Notes: generated by a model not told the origin, from the letters alone. A DNA stretch of 64,000 nucleotides from Catelliglobosispora koreensis DSM 44566 (GCF_000379685.1 NZ_KB903290.1:147790-211789); one strand, 5' to 3'. Shown: positions 24,000 to 32,949, counted from the first letter of the stretch. Program-made: numbers and translations.

Positions 24000-25040
24000 T
24001 CAGGTGGCCGGGGTGAAGCTGCCCATCACCTTCAACGCGTCGGACTGGTTGAGGTCTCCGCTGAGTTCGGCGACGCGATCGCCGTACCGGTACCGAACAA
24101 AGCCGTCAGTCAGCTCGAACTCGCGACCGTCGACTGTCCTATTCGGAACAAACGGCATACCGTCCAGCCGCAGCGTCTCCACCCGAAACGTCCCGTAGGT
24201 GAGCTGGTCGAACAGGTGGCCATCGCTCATGAGACCCAGCTGGCACCCCGTCAGCTCGGAGCCGCTAGGCGTCCACGTCAGCTGGAAATCCACCGCGCAC
24301 ACGTAGGACTTGTCCAGCACGACTAGCCCGGCCACCTCCAGCATGGCCTGTTTCCGCTGTTCCACAGTGGACGCTGGAATGTCGCCATGGACCGCGAAGA
24401 CGCCCACGTGCACGCCGTCATTTGTCGCCCATGTCAGAGCCGACCACTTCGCCTCAATGCTGTAGGTGAGCGTCGCGGGCCGCCCGTACACCGTCAGCGG
24501 CTCGGTTGACCGCTCTCCGGGCCAGGCTTCTCCACCATCGCCCAGCGCGGTCATCAGAGCCGCCGCGGAATCCGCACGGCCCACGGTGTAACCGCTCACC
24601 GGCCCGGGCACGCTGGGTACGCGCCCAACATTGAGCTTCTGCCAGTGAGCGCGGGTCTTCCACTCGAGCATGCTGACTTCGGGGTCGGTGACGTCTAGAC
24701 GCAACACGCTCGGCCCGGTCTCTCCCGTCGCGAGGGGTGGGCGGGCGGTCAGCAACTTCTGCGGGCTTTCCGACGGGCTGGCTGTCGGTGCCGGCTTGAC
24801 GGGGCCGGCCGTGGCGGGCTGTAGACCGTTGTCGCCGTTACCTTTTGGCGTACCCACCAAAGAAACAGTGAGTGCGGCGGTGAGCACGAGCGCGACGGCG
24901 CCGGTGCCGAACATGGCGTGCCGCAACCGGCGCTGCCGCATCCCTCGCCGTCTCGCCCCGCTGAGGAGGTCTTCCACGTGGACCGGGTCGCCGGCCCGAC
25001 TCGTCAGCGCTTCGCGGATCGCATCGTCGATCTCGCTCAT
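24000..25040 (-). CDS. Single-span membrane protein, possible regulator of the adjacent sigma factor
   Basis: 346 aa. A cytoplasmic N-terminus of ~40 residues (MSEIDDAIREALTSRAGDPV, then an Arg-rich stretch) precedes one membrane helix, GTGAVALVLTAALTVSLVG (~45-63). A Pro/Ser-rich linker follows, then a ~260-residue extracellular domain with two cysteines (SYVCAVDF, LTGCQLG) that I do not recognise. The start overlaps the stop of the SigE-type sigma gene by one nucleotide (TGATG). Topology and coupling fit an anti-sigma factor, but there is no zinc motif. Function inferred from context only. Confidence 0.75.
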   Translation of the reverse strand: MSEIDDAIREALTSRAGDPVHVEDLLSGARRRGMRQRRLRHAMFGTGAVALVLTAALTVSLVGTPKGNGDNGLQPATAGPVKPAPTASPSESPQKLLTARPPLATGETGPSVLRLDVTDPEVSMLEWKTRAHWQKLNVGRVPSVPGPVSGYTVGRADSAAALMTALGDGGEAWPGERSTEPLTVYGRPATLTYSIEAKWSALTWATNDGVHVGVFAVHGDIPASTVEQRKQAMLEVAGLVVLDKSYVCAVDFQLTWTPSGSELTGCQLGLMSDGHLFDQLTYGTFRVETLRLDGMPFVPNRTVDGREFELTDGFVRYRYGDRVAELSGDLNQSDALKVMGSFTPAT

Positions 25041-25543
25041 CAGTGCATCCTTCCCGAATTCAGTGCGGGCTGCTTACCCAGCTGTTCACGCAGGGTGGCG
25101 AGCGCTCGCATCACTTGCGAACGAACGGTGACGGTCGAGCAATTCAAAATGTCGGCGATGGACGCGTCGTCGAGATCCTCGTAGTAGCGCAGCACGACAG
25201 CCGCCCGTTGTTTGGCGGGCAGCTGCGAGACCAGTCGCCAAGCCGCGTCCCGGTCGGCTGCTTCCTGGCCGATGTCGCCGCGGCCGGCTGGCTCGGCGAT
25301 CGTGCCTGTGGTCAGCTCGCTGGAGGATTTTCGGCGCCAGCGGGAAATGTTCGCGTTGACCAGCATCTTGCGAACGTATTGATCCGGGTCTCCACCTTGG
25401 ACGATCGATTTCCAGCGAACGAATGCTTTGCCGAGCACCTCCTGCACGAGGTCCTCCGCGAGATGGCGGTCGTGCACGAGCAAGCGGGCGAGCTGCACCA
25501 GACGCGCGCCGCGTAGCCTCACGTAATCGTCGAACGTGACCAT
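25040..25543 (-). CDS. SigE-family RNA polymerase sigma factor (sigma-70 ECF type)
   Basis: 167 aa from ATG 25543 with AGGAGGGA upstream. Region 2 (10-75): FDDYVRLRGARLVQLARLLV then HDRHLAEDLVQEVLGKAFVRW. Region 4 (105-160): LPAKQRAAVVLRYYEDLDDA then SIADILNCSTVTVRSQVMRA. This is the short actinobacterial SigE-family pattern, where region 2 begins with the F-x-x-F/Y-V motif. It redirects RNA polymerase to a target set unknown here. The next gene, translationally coupled, encodes a membrane protein that may hold it inactive. Confidence 0.92.
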   Translation of the reverse strand: MVTFDDYVRLRGARLVQLARLLVHDRHLAEDLVQEVLGKAFVRWKSIVQGGDPDQYVRKMLVNANISRWRRKSSSELTTGTIAEPAGRGDIGQEAADRDAAWRLVSQLPAKQRAAVVLRYYEDLDDASIADILNCSTVTVRSQVMRALATLREQLGKQPALNSGRMH

Positions 25544-25733
25544 TCGTCGGTCCCTCCTTGGCCCAGGCCGTCACCAAGGATGCACGCGGCGCAGCGTCTG
25601 GTTTGTTGCATGCCATTCAAGAACAATTTGGGGTACGCCGAGAGTGGTCCTGTGAGCGCCTCATAATGCCGACTCGATGTCGTCAATCCGCCAATGTGAA
25701 TCTGTCTGTTGCCCGCGTGGCGAAAGTGTTCGT

Positions 25734-26312
25734 ATGACACTTCGACGGCGCTGGGCGGCGTTGGTGGTCACTTTCGTGGTGGCCATGGCGGTCGTCCCGG
25801 GAACCCCGGCGGCCGCAGCCGAGATCGGGCCCCTGCAAATCATCAACTACAACAGCGGTCTGTGTATGGACATCAAGGACCGCAGCACCTCTTCTGGCGC
25901 GACGATCCACCAATGGACGTGCCGCCGGCAAACCAACCAGCTGTGGTGGTTCACCCATCAGCCGCAAGGCAACGGGGGCTTCTGGGACATCCGTCCACAA
26001 AGCACCATCCTGCGTGACCCTTCGCTCTGCCTGACCAATCCGGGCTGGAGCAAGGCCAACGGACACGACTACAAGACCCGCGACTGCACCGCACCGCCGT
26101 GGGCCGACAGCAGCCAGGGCTTCTCCTACACCCTCGGCCTGCCATACGCGTCGCCGCTACCGACGCCCGGCCCGCAATACCGCTACCGCCTGATCAACTG
26201 GTTCTCGCAGATGTGCCTGGAGGTTACCGGCGGCAGCACGTCGCTGGGCGCCATCATCCAGCAAGCACCCTGTGATGGCAGCGCGAAACAGCTCTGGATC
26301 ATCAATTACTAG
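25734..26312 (+). CDS. Secreted ricin-type beta-trefoil lectin
   Basis: 192 aa from ATG 25734 (MTLRRRWAALVVTFVVAMAV signal peptide ending AAAAE). An upstream ATG at 25677 would only add a non-signal extension. The mature protein is one beta-trefoil: LQIINYNSGLCMDIKDRSTS, IHQWTCRRQTNQLWW, SLCLTNPGW, MCLEVTGGSTSLGAIIQ, SAKQLWIINY, i.e. QxW repeats and cysteine pairs. It would bind extracellular sugars and has no catalytic domain. Resembles the truncated lectin at the left edge. It is flanked by the sigma operon (divergent) and a terminator shared with the next gene. Confidence 0.87.
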   Translation: MTLRRRWAALVVTFVVAMAVVPGTPAAAAEIGPLQIINYNSGLCMDIKDRSTSSGATIHQWTCRRQTNQLWWFTHQPQGNGGFWDIRPQSTILRDPSLCLTNPGWSKANGHDYKTRDCTAPPWADSSQGFSYTLGLPYASPLPTPGPQYRYRLINWFSQMCLEVTGGSTSLGAIIQQAPCDGSAKQLWIINY

Positions 26313-26319
26313 CGGATGT

Positions 26320-26360
26320 CGCCGATCCCGGGGCTGCTCATCGCGGCTTCGGGATCGGCG
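26320..26360. terminator. Bidirectional terminator between converging genes
   Basis: CGCCGATCCCG (26320-26330) and CGGGATCGGCG (26350-26360) form a perfect 11-bp stem with a 19-nt loop, exactly between the lectin gene end and the end of the leftward regulator gene. No U-tract. Confidence 0.65.
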
Positions 26361-26368
26361 CGCTGGGC

Positions 26369-27427
26369 CTAGCGCAGGATCGCCTCGACGAAATCGGCAC
26401 CGAGACGGGCGCAGACCGTGAGGTCGAGCTGGTAGAGCACATATCGCCCGCGCCGGCTGACTGTCACCAAGCCGGCCTGTTTGAGTACCGTCAGGTGCCG
26501 GGAGACCTCGGGCGCGGTCAGCTGCCAAGCGTCGGCGAGCTCGCCGGTGGTGTGCGGCCCGCGGGCGATGGTGCGGGCGAGCCTGCGCCGCACGGGGTGG
26601 GCGAGGGCGTCAATGCGCTGCTGCACGAGGCGCAGGGGAATGGGGTCGGGCAGGCCCTGTGCGGCGACCGGGTACTGAATCACGGGCCGCCAGCCCGGAG
26701 CATGCACGACAAGCAGGTGAGGGTGCCCGAAGGCCGTGGGAATGAAGGTGACCCCGCTGCCGTGTGCGGTGGTCGCGTTGTCCTGAAGTTTGTCGACCAC
26801 GATCCGGTTGTCCTGCAGCGAGACCGATGGTGAAACGGCGCCGAGCATGGCCGAAAGTCCACGGTGCGCCAATAGATCCGCCTTATGGCGGGAGTCTGCG
26901 GCGAGCTGGTGCTGCACCCGTGCCCATGATTCGGCGAAGAACGCCTGCTCGCAGTCCTCGAGCAGGCGGCGCACCCAGGCGCGCACACGCGGCGGATCGG
27001 CCAGCAGCCGCTCGGCGAATTCGGCCTGCCGTGGGCCGCGTGCCATTGCCTGCTCAAGTGCCTTTTCACGGGAGAAGAGCCGGTGCAGCGGCGTCGAACC
27101 GCAACTGGTGGTGATCAGCGCCGAGAACACGTAGGTCTCGTCGTCGAGCCGATCGACCTCGTCTAGCTCTTGGGCCAGAGTTGCCTGCGGCTGGCCGGGG
27201 ACGAAGAAGTCGGCGCGGGCCGAGCGCCAGAGGAAGTCGGCCTCGATCAGGCGCTCGCTGAGCTCGGGCTTGAGTGAGGCGGAAGTGGCGGCGATCCAGC
27301 CGTGCAACGCCGGGTGGTGGCCTGGCTCGGAGAGCGCGTGAAGCATCGAGGTCAGCTCGGCCAGCGGCGAAGGTGCGAAGACGTACCGCTCGTCTGCCAT
27401 GCCGGTGATGTCGATCGTGAGGGCCAC
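26369..27427 (-). CDS. ArsR-like winged-helix transcriptional regulator with long N-terminal domain
   Basis: 352 aa from GTG 27427 (VALTIDITGMADERYVFAPS); upstream open frame is Pro/Arg-rich noise over the divergent promoter. Residues ~1-260 form a domain of unknown type found in DUF5937-like regulators (FAPSPLAELTSMLHALSEPG, then H HPALHGW). The C-terminal ~80 residues are an ArsR-type winged helix: RIDALAHPVRRRLARTIARG, TTGELADAWQLTAPEVSRHL, VLKQAGLVTVSRRGRYVLYQ. No metal-binding cysteines at the ArsR positions. Divergent from the MFS gene at 27526, which it probably controls. Confidence 0.83.
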   Translation of the reverse strand: MALTIDITGMADERYVFAPSPLAELTSMLHALSEPGHHPALHGWIAATSASLKPELSERLIEADFLWRSARADFFVPGQPQATLAQELDEVDRLDDETYVFSALITTSCGSTPLHRLFSREKALEQAMARGPRQAEFAERLLADPPRVRAWVRRLLEDCEQAFFAESWARVQHQLAADSRHKADLLAHRGLSAMLGAVSPSVSLQDNRIVVDKLQDNATTAHGSGVTFIPTAFGHPHLLVVHAPGWRPVIQYPVAAQGLPDPIPLRLVQQRIDALAHPVRRRLARTIARGPHTTGELADAWQLTAPEVSRHLTVLKQAGLVTVSRRGRYVLYQLDLTVCARLGADFVEAILR

Positions 27428-27525
27428 GCGCCAATAGTGCCCGCCACCGCGCCCGAAAGCTTGCGGATTGACGATCCCCGTCAACCCACGAGCGTCCCGG
27501 CCGCGCGTTGGGGAGATTCGATCGC

Positions 27526-28812
27526 GTGCGCAGATATGTGGTGGCCCTGGCGGTCGATTCGGTGGGTGGCGGGATGCTGCGGCCCTTCTTGGTGCTTTAT
27601 GGCGTGACGGTACTCGGGCTGGGGGTGGGGGAGGCCGGCGTCGCACTGTCGGCGGGCTTGCTGGCGGGGCTCGCCGCGCTCCCACTCCTGGGACGGTGGA
27701 TCGACCGCGGTGTACGATCGGCGGCGGTGGCGGCGACGCTTTTCATTCGTGTTGCTGGCATAGCTGTGCTGCTTACCGGTCGCGGGTTCGCGGCCTTCGC
27801 GGTGGCGTCGGTCCTGTTGGGCGTTGGCAGTCAGGCTTTTCCCGCGGCGCACGCTGCCGTGGTGGCAGCGCTCAAGCAGGGACGCGAACGCGATGCCGCA
27901 CTCGCGACGACACGTTCGGTGCGCAACGCCGGCCTGGGTGCGGGCGCGCTGCTCGGGCTGCTAGCCGTGGCCGGCGGCGGAAATGTCCTCAAGGTACTTA
28001 TTGCCGCCACCGCCTTGGCATTCCTTGTCGCAGGCGGGCTCACGCTGTCGACGAGGGTGACAGCCGGGCGGCCAAAGCACGACGGTCGCCAGGGCACGGC
28101 GCCCAGCATGGCCGTGCTTCTTGTGGCCAACCTTCCCTTCGCCATGTGCTTTAGCGTGCTTGAGGTCGTGTTGCCGGCCCTGCTCGCGACCCGGATGCAG
28201 GCCAACGCCGCCTGGCCAGCGGCCTTGTTTGTTGGCAACACCGTGCTGGTGATCGTGCTCCAGGTGCCCCTTGTCAGATGGCTGTCGAAATGGGCCCGCG
28301 GCACGGTGTTCGCCGCCTCAGGGGTCGTGCTTGGATTGTCCTATCTGGGCTTCTGGGTGGGTGAGGCGGCCGGGGCGGTGGCCATCGCCGCGGTCGGCGT
28401 CATCTACACGCTGGGCGAAATCCTTTACACCGGAAGCGGAACCGCCCTCGTCATCGCGAGCACGCCACCGGCGCAATTGGGCCGCGCGCTGGTGCGCTTT
28501 CAGCTTTCCACCGGACTAGGTATGGCCATCGCACCGGCAGCGCTCCTGGGATTGCTCGAGGTTGGCCCGGCTGCGCTTTGGGGGTCCCTCAGCGTGGCTA
28601 CTTTTGCTGCGGCCCTTGCTTTCCGCTGGAAGCCGGTCGTCAGGTCGCGGTGGTCGTTAAGCGCGGCCGGTGATGAGGTTCCGTTCGCGGCTGATGATCG
28701 TCTCAAGGTCGATCTGGTCGTAGTTGCTCAGGATGACACCGGTCCAGTCAAGGTCGCGGTAGATCGTCCAGTTGGCCGACTCGCCCGCCGCGCCGCCGCC
28801 GTGGCCGAATAG
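27526..28812 (+). CDS. Major facilitator superfamily transporter
   Basis: 428 aa from GTG 27526, with GGGGAGA (27510-27516) 9 nt upstream. About 12 membrane helices; loop motif GRWIDRGVRSAAV and typical helix 4-5 region (AFAVASVLLGVGSQAFPAAH). The substrate is unknown; the pairing with a divergent regulator suggests an exporter. The last helix ends near FRWKPVV; the remaining ~50 residues are hydrophilic and lie on the opposite strand of the serine hydrolase gene, a 156-nt convergent overlap. The tail may be the result of a lost stop codon. Confidence 0.85.
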   Translation: MRRYVVALAVDSVGGGMLRPFLVLYGVTVLGLGVGEAGVALSAGLLAGLAALPLLGRWIDRGVRSAAVAATLFIRVAGIAVLLTGRGFAAFAVASVLLGVGSQAFPAAHAAVVAALKQGRERDAALATTRSVRNAGLGAGALLGLLAVAGGGNVLKVLIAATALAFLVAGGLTLSTRVTAGRPKHDGRQGTAPSMAVLLVANLPFAMCFSVLEVVLPALLATRMQANAAWPAALFVGNTVLVIVLQVPLVRWLSKWARGTVFAASGVVLGLSYLGFWVGEAAGAVAIAAVGVIYTLGEILYTGSGTALVIASTPPAQLGRALVRFQLSTGLGMAIAPAALLGLLEVGPAALWGSLSVATFAAALAFRWKPVVRSRWSLSAAGDEVPFAADDRLKVDLVVVAQDDTGPVKVAVDRPVGRLARRAAAVAE

Positions 28813-29883
28813 CAAGTGGTTGTTGTGCACGGGTGCGGGCGCACCGTACGCGGTGAAGCTGCGCACGGCGGGATCGGCAACACCACGGGGACGGTTGGGG
28901 AACTTCGGGCTCATGAACAGCTCGGTGTAGGCGGGGTTTAGCAGCTTTCCCCGCTGCAAGGCATTGGCGAAGCGGACCAGATCGCCCGCGGTGGAAAACC
29001 CGTTACCACCACCGGTGCCAATGAACATGCGTGCCGCGCCGATCCCGGCACGCAGGGCATCGGCCCGGTTGCCTGAGCTTTCCAGGGTGTAGGGGTGCGC
29101 GATTCGCTTGTCGGCCAGCCATTGTGACCGCGTGTAGAAGCCGGAGCGCGTCATGCCAGCGGGGTTGAAGATGTGGTCGCGCACGTAGTCGTAGAACGAC
29201 TTACCGGAAACTCGCGCGACGACGGCACCGAGGGTGTCGTAGCCGTTGTTGCTGTAACGATTCCCTGTTCCTGGCGTGAACTGCAGCGGTTCCTTGCCGA
29301 TGATCCTCAGGGTTTCGTCCATGACCTCCGCGGCGCTGGTCCAGGTGCCGGCCTTGTCCATGAACTCCGCGTTGGTGAGCAGGTCGCCCATGCCGGAGGT
29401 GTGGGTCAGCAGGTGGTGGATCGTGACGGTGCTGGCGATCGCCGCTGGGAATCCGTCCAAGTAGGTGCCGAGAGTTCCGTAGAAGTCAATCTTTCCCTGC
29501 TGGGCGAGCTGAAGGATCGCCAAGGCGGTGAACGGCTTTGACGCCGATGCGAGAGCGAAGATGGTGTCGATTTCGTTGGCGAGGGACTGCTCTTTGTCGG
29601 CCATGCCGTAGGACCTGGCGAGGACGGTCTTGCCCCGGCGCGCCAGGAGCACCGTTCCGGAGAACTTGTCCTCAGCGGCCATTTGGGCGATGAGCTTGTC
29701 GTATTCCCCGCCGGGCCGCAGGCCCTTCGGCACCGAGGAAGTTTCGAAAGGCCCGGCACCGTTGGCCGCGTGGGCAGTGCTGGAGCCAGCGATCACTCCG
29801 GTCGCGGCAAGCGGGGCAGCTCCCAGGAGCCCAAGAAGATGGCGCCGTGACGGCTGGCGGGCGGGCAAAGACTGGTGCGGCAT
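28657..29883 (-). CDS. Secreted serine hydrolase of the beta-lactamase (class C-like) family
   Basis: 408 aa; AAGGA lies 6 nt before ATG 29883. A twin-arginine signal (SRRHLLGLLGAAPLAATGVI) and AHAAN cleavage site indicate Tat export. Catalytic motifs: Ser113-x-x-Lys116 (SASK), Tyr210-x-Asn212 (YSNNGY), and HGGGAAG near residue 360. Family members include D-aminopeptidases, esterases and penicillin-recognising hydrolases, and true beta-lactamase activity cannot be assumed. Divergent from the OmpR-type two-component system at 30000. Its 3' end overlaps the MFS gene by 156 nt. Confidence 0.9.
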   Translation of the reverse strand: MPHQSLPARQPSRRHLLGLLGAAPLAATGVIAGSSTAHAANGAGPFETSSVPKGLRPGGEYDKLIAQMAAEDKFSGTVLLARRGKTVLARSYGMADKEQSLANEIDTIFALASASKPFTALAILQLAQQGKIDFYGTLGTYLDGFPAAIASTVTIHHLLTHTSGMGDLLTNAEFMDKAGTWTSAAEVMDETLRIIGKEPLQFTPGTGNRYSNNGYDTLGAVVARVSGKSFYDYVRDHIFNPAGMTRSGFYTRSQWLADKRIAHPYTLESSGNRADALRAGIGAARMFIGTGGGNGFSTAGDLVRFANALQRGKLLNPAYTELFMSPKFPNRPRGVADPAVRSFTAYGAPAPVHNNHLLFGHGGGAAGESANWTIYRDLDWTGVILSNYDQIDLETIISRERNLITGRA

Positions 29884-29929
29884 AGGGGGTCCTTCTCGTC
29901 AGACAACTGATGTGTCATCACTTCTACCT

Positions 29930-29952
29930 ATCGGCCGTTATCGGCAGCCGAT
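29930..29952 (+). promoter_or_regulatory. Repeated ATCGGC sites upstream of the OmpR-type regulator gene
   Basis: ATCGGC occurs at 29930-29935 and 29940-29945, 10 nt apart, and the second copy forms a perfect inverted repeat ATCGGC-A-GCCGAT (29940-29952). Ten-base phased half-sites are typical for OmpR-type dimers, so autoregulation and control of the divergent serine hydrolase are plausible. The regulator start has a -10-like CACAAT (29988-29993) 6 nt before GTG 30000. Confidence 0.4.
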
Positions 29953-29999
29953 GGCAGAGCCATACATCATCCATATGCCGGCGGTGCCACAATGGCCTG

Positions 30000-30656
30000 G
30001 TGCGGGTGCTGCTGGTCGAAGATGAAGAGCCGCTGGCCGGTTACATCGCGGCCGGGTTGCGCAAGCACGGGTTCGTCGTCGACCTCGCCGCCGACGGCCA
30101 GACCGCTTTGGACAAGTTCGAAGTCACGCAATACGACGTGCTTGTGTTGGACCGTGACCTGCCCGTCGTGCACGGCGACGCTGTCTGCCGATATGTGGCT
30201 GACCGTGGCACCGCGCGCATCCTGATGCTGACCGCGTCTGGAGCGGTGCAGGACCGCGTCGATGGGCTAACGTTTGGCGCCGATGACTATCTGGGCAAGC
30301 CATTCGCGTTTTCAGAGCTTGTCGCGCGAGTCCACGCCCTGTCACGGCGGACCAGCCCCGCGCGGCCACCCGTGCTCCATAGCGCCGGCCTGACGCTTGA
30401 CCCCGCAAGGCGAACAGCCGAACGGGACGGACGCTTGCTAGACCTGACGCCAAAGGAGTTCGGTGTGCTGCAGCAGCTGCTCGCAGCCGATGGCGACGTC
30501 GTCAGTGCGGAAACGTTGCTGGACAAGGTTTGGGACGAGCACACTGATCCGTTCACCAACGCGGTGCGCATCACCGTCGGCACCCTTCGCCGCAAACTTG
30601 GTGAGCCACCGGTCATTCACACGGTGACCGGTGCCGGGTACCGGATCGGGTCATGA
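30000..30656 (+). CDS. OmpR/PhoB-type response regulator
   Basis: 218 aa from GTG 30000, leaderless (CACAAT then 6 nt then GTG). Receiver domain: VLLVEDEEPLAGYI, phospho-acceptor Asp51 in VLVLDRDLPVVHG, Thr in LMLTAS, Lys in DYLGKPF. Winged-helix C-terminal domain: LDLTPKEFGVLQQLLAADGD, TNAVRITVGTLRRKL and VTGAGYRIGS. Partner kinase follows by ATGA overlap at 30653. The divergent serine hydrolase gene is a candidate target. Confidence 0.93.
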   Translation: MRVLLVEDEEPLAGYIAAGLRKHGFVVDLAADGQTALDKFEVTQYDVLVLDRDLPVVHGDAVCRYVADRGTARILMLTASGAVQDRVDGLTFGADDYLGKPFAFSELVARVHALSRRTSPARPPVLHSAGLTLDPARRTAERDGRLLDLTPKEFGVLQQLLAADGDVVSAETLLDKVWDEHTDPFTNAVRITVGTLRRKLGEPPVIHTVTGAGYRIGS

Positions 30657-31816
30657 CTCTGCGGCTGACGGCCCGCGGCCGGCTCGCTGTCCTTTACACG
30701 GCTGTCGTTTTGGGCGCCGGCGCTGTGCTGACGGCGCTGACCTACGTCCTGGTGCAGCGCAGCCTGGAGAATCAGTGGATTGTCATCAAGACCGATCCGT
30801 CGATGGTGCCCACCCCGGTTCCGGTTAACAGCCAAGCGATTTCCTCCATAGCTGAGCAAGTGCGCTCGCAGACGCTTTCGGAGATGCTGACCCAATCGGC
30901 CATCGCGCTAGCGATCGTCACCGTTCTGGCCGCCGTGCTTGGATGGGTGATAGCTGGACGGATTCTCAAGCCCATTCGTGCGGTCGCCGCTACCGCGCAG
31001 CGGCTTTCGGCGGAAGACCTTTCCGAACGAGTTCCGGTCACCACTCCAGCAGACGAACTCGCTGCCCTGGCGACCACCATCAACGCCATGCTCGACCGTA
31101 TCCAAACTGGAGTCACAGATCGCGACCGGCTTCTAGAAAGCCACCGCATGTTCGTCGCCAACGCCGCTCATGAGCTACGCACACCCTTAACCACGATGCG
31201 TACCGCGATCGACGTCACGTTCGACGGCCAGCCCACGGCTGACGAAATGGGCACGATGGTCGCTGACCTCGGTGCCGCGATCGAGCGCAGTCAGCGCACT
31301 CTCGACGGGCTCCTTGCCCTGGCACGCAGCCAGACCGGACCTAGTAAAAGGCTTCCAGTCAATCTGGCAAGCCTCGTCGCCGATGCGGTCACAGGCATCC
31401 GCGCACTGGCTGCAGCCCGCAACATTAAGCTGCACACCGATCTGCGAAATGCGCCCACGGCGGGGGAGCCGGCGCTACTGGAACGAATGGCCGTCAACCT
31501 GATCGATAATTCCTTGCGCCACAACCACACCGACGGGCACATCACCGTAAAGACCGGCGCGGCCGAGGCACAGGTTTACTTGCAGGTTGCCAACACCGGC
31601 CAGCCAATCCCGCCAAACGATGTGGAAGATCTCTTCAATCCGTTCGTACGAGGCGACGTGTCCGGCGCACGTGACGGTGGGGTCGGCCTCGGCTTGTCCA
31701 TCGTCCGTGCGATCGTGACGGCACATGATGGCCATATCTCCGGCTCCGCACGACCTGCCGGTGGGCTAGTCATCACCGTGAGCCTTCCGATCGACCACAG
31801 CGGCGAGCAAAGGTAA
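30653..31816 (+). CDS. Sensor histidine kinase (HAMP-HisKA-HATPase)
   Basis: 387 aa. N-terminal helix RGRLAVLYTAVVLGAGAVLT, a short ~60-residue extracellular loop, second helix SAIALAIVTVLAAVLGWVIA, then HAMP (GRILKPIRAVAATAQRLSAE). HisKA box VANAAHELRTPLTTMRT with His173; HATPase motifs LIDNSLRHNH, NTGQPIPP, GVGLGLSIVRAIV and HDGHISG. The small extracellular loop suggests membrane-state or small-ligand sensing. Coupled to the OmpR-type regulator at 30000. Confidence 0.92.
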   Translation: MTLRLTARGRLAVLYTAVVLGAGAVLTALTYVLVQRSLENQWIVIKTDPSMVPTPVPVNSQAISSIAEQVRSQTLSEMLTQSAIALAIVTVLAAVLGWVIAGRILKPIRAVAATAQRLSAEDLSERVPVTTPADELAALATTINAMLDRIQTGVTDRDRLLESHRMFVANAAHELRTPLTTMRTAIDVTFDGQPTADEMGTMVADLGAAIERSQRTLDGLLALARSQTGPSKRLPVNLASLVADAVTGIRALAAARNIKLHTDLRNAPTAGEPALLERMAVNLIDNSLRHNHTDGHITVKTGAAEAQVYLQVANTGQPIPPNDVEDLFNPFVRGDVSGARDGGVGLGLSIVRAIVTAHDGHISGSARPAGGLVITVSLPIDHSGEQR

Positions 31817-31846
31817 GGCCCGCTCCGTCACCCGGACACCGGCACC

Positions 31847-31852
31847 TAAGGT
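31847..31852 (+). promoter_or_regulatory. -10 element of leaderless ArsO-like gene
   Basis: TAAGGT followed by 6 nt (AGATCA) and GTG 31859. This is the leaderless start pattern used by several genes in this window. It gives the gene its own promoter apart from the upstream two-component operon. Confidence 0.4.
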
Positions 31853-31858
31853 AGATCA

Positions 31859-32914
31859 GTGACCTCACACGATGTGGTGGTGATCGGCGGTGGGCAGGCA
31901 GGGCTGGCTGCCGGGTTCTACCTTCGCCGCCAGGGACTGGATTTCGCCATCCTCGACGCTCAGGACACACCCGGCGGGGCGTGGCAGCACATGTGGGAGT
32001 CGTTGCGGTTGTTCTCCCCAGCGCAGTTCAGCTCCTTGCCCGGTTGGCAAATGCCCATGACCGACGGGTACCCGGGCACCGCGCACGTCATCAGCTACCT
32101 GGCCCGCTACGAGCAGCGCTATAAGTTGCCGGTCCACCGGGGTGTAAGAGTGCACGCCGTGCGTCGCGCAAGTAGCGGATTCCGTTTGGACACAACGGGT
32201 GGCGAGTGGTCCGCACGAGTGGTCGTATCGGCGACCGGGACGTGGTGGCAGCCCTTCATTCCCGCCCTCGCCCGGGGATCTGCCTTCGGTGGCCGGCAGC
32301 TGCATACCGTCCAATATGGAAAGCCGCAGGACTTCACCGGACAGCGGGTCGCGGTCGTCGGCGCGGGGAACTCCGGTGCGCAAATCGCCGCCGACCTGAT
32401 CGGACACGCCGCGCAGGTGCGGTGGATGACGCGCCAGCCGCCCCGGTTCCTGCCGGACGATGTCGACGGCCGGGTCCTGTTCCAGCTGGCTAACCAGCGA
32501 TACCGGGCGCTCAAGGCAGGACTTGAAGTACCGCCGGGTATCAGTGAACTCGGAGACATCGTCGCTGTCCCACCGGTGCGCCACGCCCGCGATTCCGGCC
32601 GGCTGCACCGGATGCCGATGTTCACCCTCCTCGGCGCAGACGGGCCAGTGTGGGCAGACGGCAGTACCTGGCCATGTGAGGTCATCGTCTGGGCGACCGG
32701 CTTCCGGCCGGCACTGCATCATCTTGCCCCGCTTCGGTTAGAGCGCGAGAATGGCCATCCGGTGACGGACGGCACCGGGTACCGGCATGATCCGTATCTG
32801 CAGTTGCTCGGCTACGGCGACTGGACCGGGCCGGCCGCGGCCACCCTTATCGGCGTCGGGCCGGTCGCCCGGGATATGGCCGCTCAGATCAAGGAGCTTG
32901 TTGCCATCAAATAG
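31859..32914 (+). CDS. arsO: ArsO-like flavin-containing monooxygenase (NAD(P)/FAD oxidoreductase)
   Basis: 351 aa from GTG 31859. FAD site VVVIGGGQAGLAAGFYLRRQ; conserved family stretch GGAWQHMWESLRLFSPAQFS; NADPH site VAVVGAGNSGAQIAADLIG; C-terminal ATGFRP motif in VIVWATGFRPALHHL. This layout and length match the ArsO/CzcO-type flavoprotein monooxygenases, which are known from actinobacterial arsenic islands although their reaction is not settled. The assignment is supported by context: an ArsR with arsenic-sensing cysteines and a CCG-rich peptide lie 1.3-2 kb away. A strong terminator follows. The alternative is a generic Baeyer-Villiger-like or N-hydroxylating monooxygenase. Confidence 0.75.
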   Translation: MTSHDVVVIGGGQAGLAAGFYLRRQGLDFAILDAQDTPGGAWQHMWESLRLFSPAQFSSLPGWQMPMTDGYPGTAHVISYLARYEQRYKLPVHRGVRVHAVRRASSGFRLDTTGGEWSARVVVSATGTWWQPFIPALARGSAFGGRQLHTVQYGKPQDFTGQRVAVVGAGNSGAQIAADLIGHAAQVRWMTRQPPRFLPDDVDGRVLFQLANQRYRALKAGLEVPPGISELGDIVAVPPVRHARDSGRLHRMPMFTLLGADGPVWADGSTWPCEVIVWATGFRPALHHLAPLRLERENGHPVTDGTGYRHDPYLQLLGYGDWTGPAAATLIGVGPVARDMAAQIKELVAIK

Positions 32915-32949
32915 ACAGACAGCCCGCCAGATCTTGGCGGGCTGTCTGT
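32915..32949. terminator. Strong hairpin terminator after arsO-like gene
   Basis: A perfect 15-bp stem (32915-32929 with 32935-32949, core GCCCGCCA/TGGCGGGC) with a 5-nt loop starts directly after the TAG stop. It lies between converging genes (monooxygenase and M28 peptidase) and may serve both. Confidence 0.8.

Noticed and set aside
28657..29883. Calling the serine hydrolase an antibiotic-resistance beta-lactamase
   Set aside because: SxxK/YxN/HGG motifs are shared with esterases and D-aminopeptidases; nothing shows beta-lactam hydrolysis.
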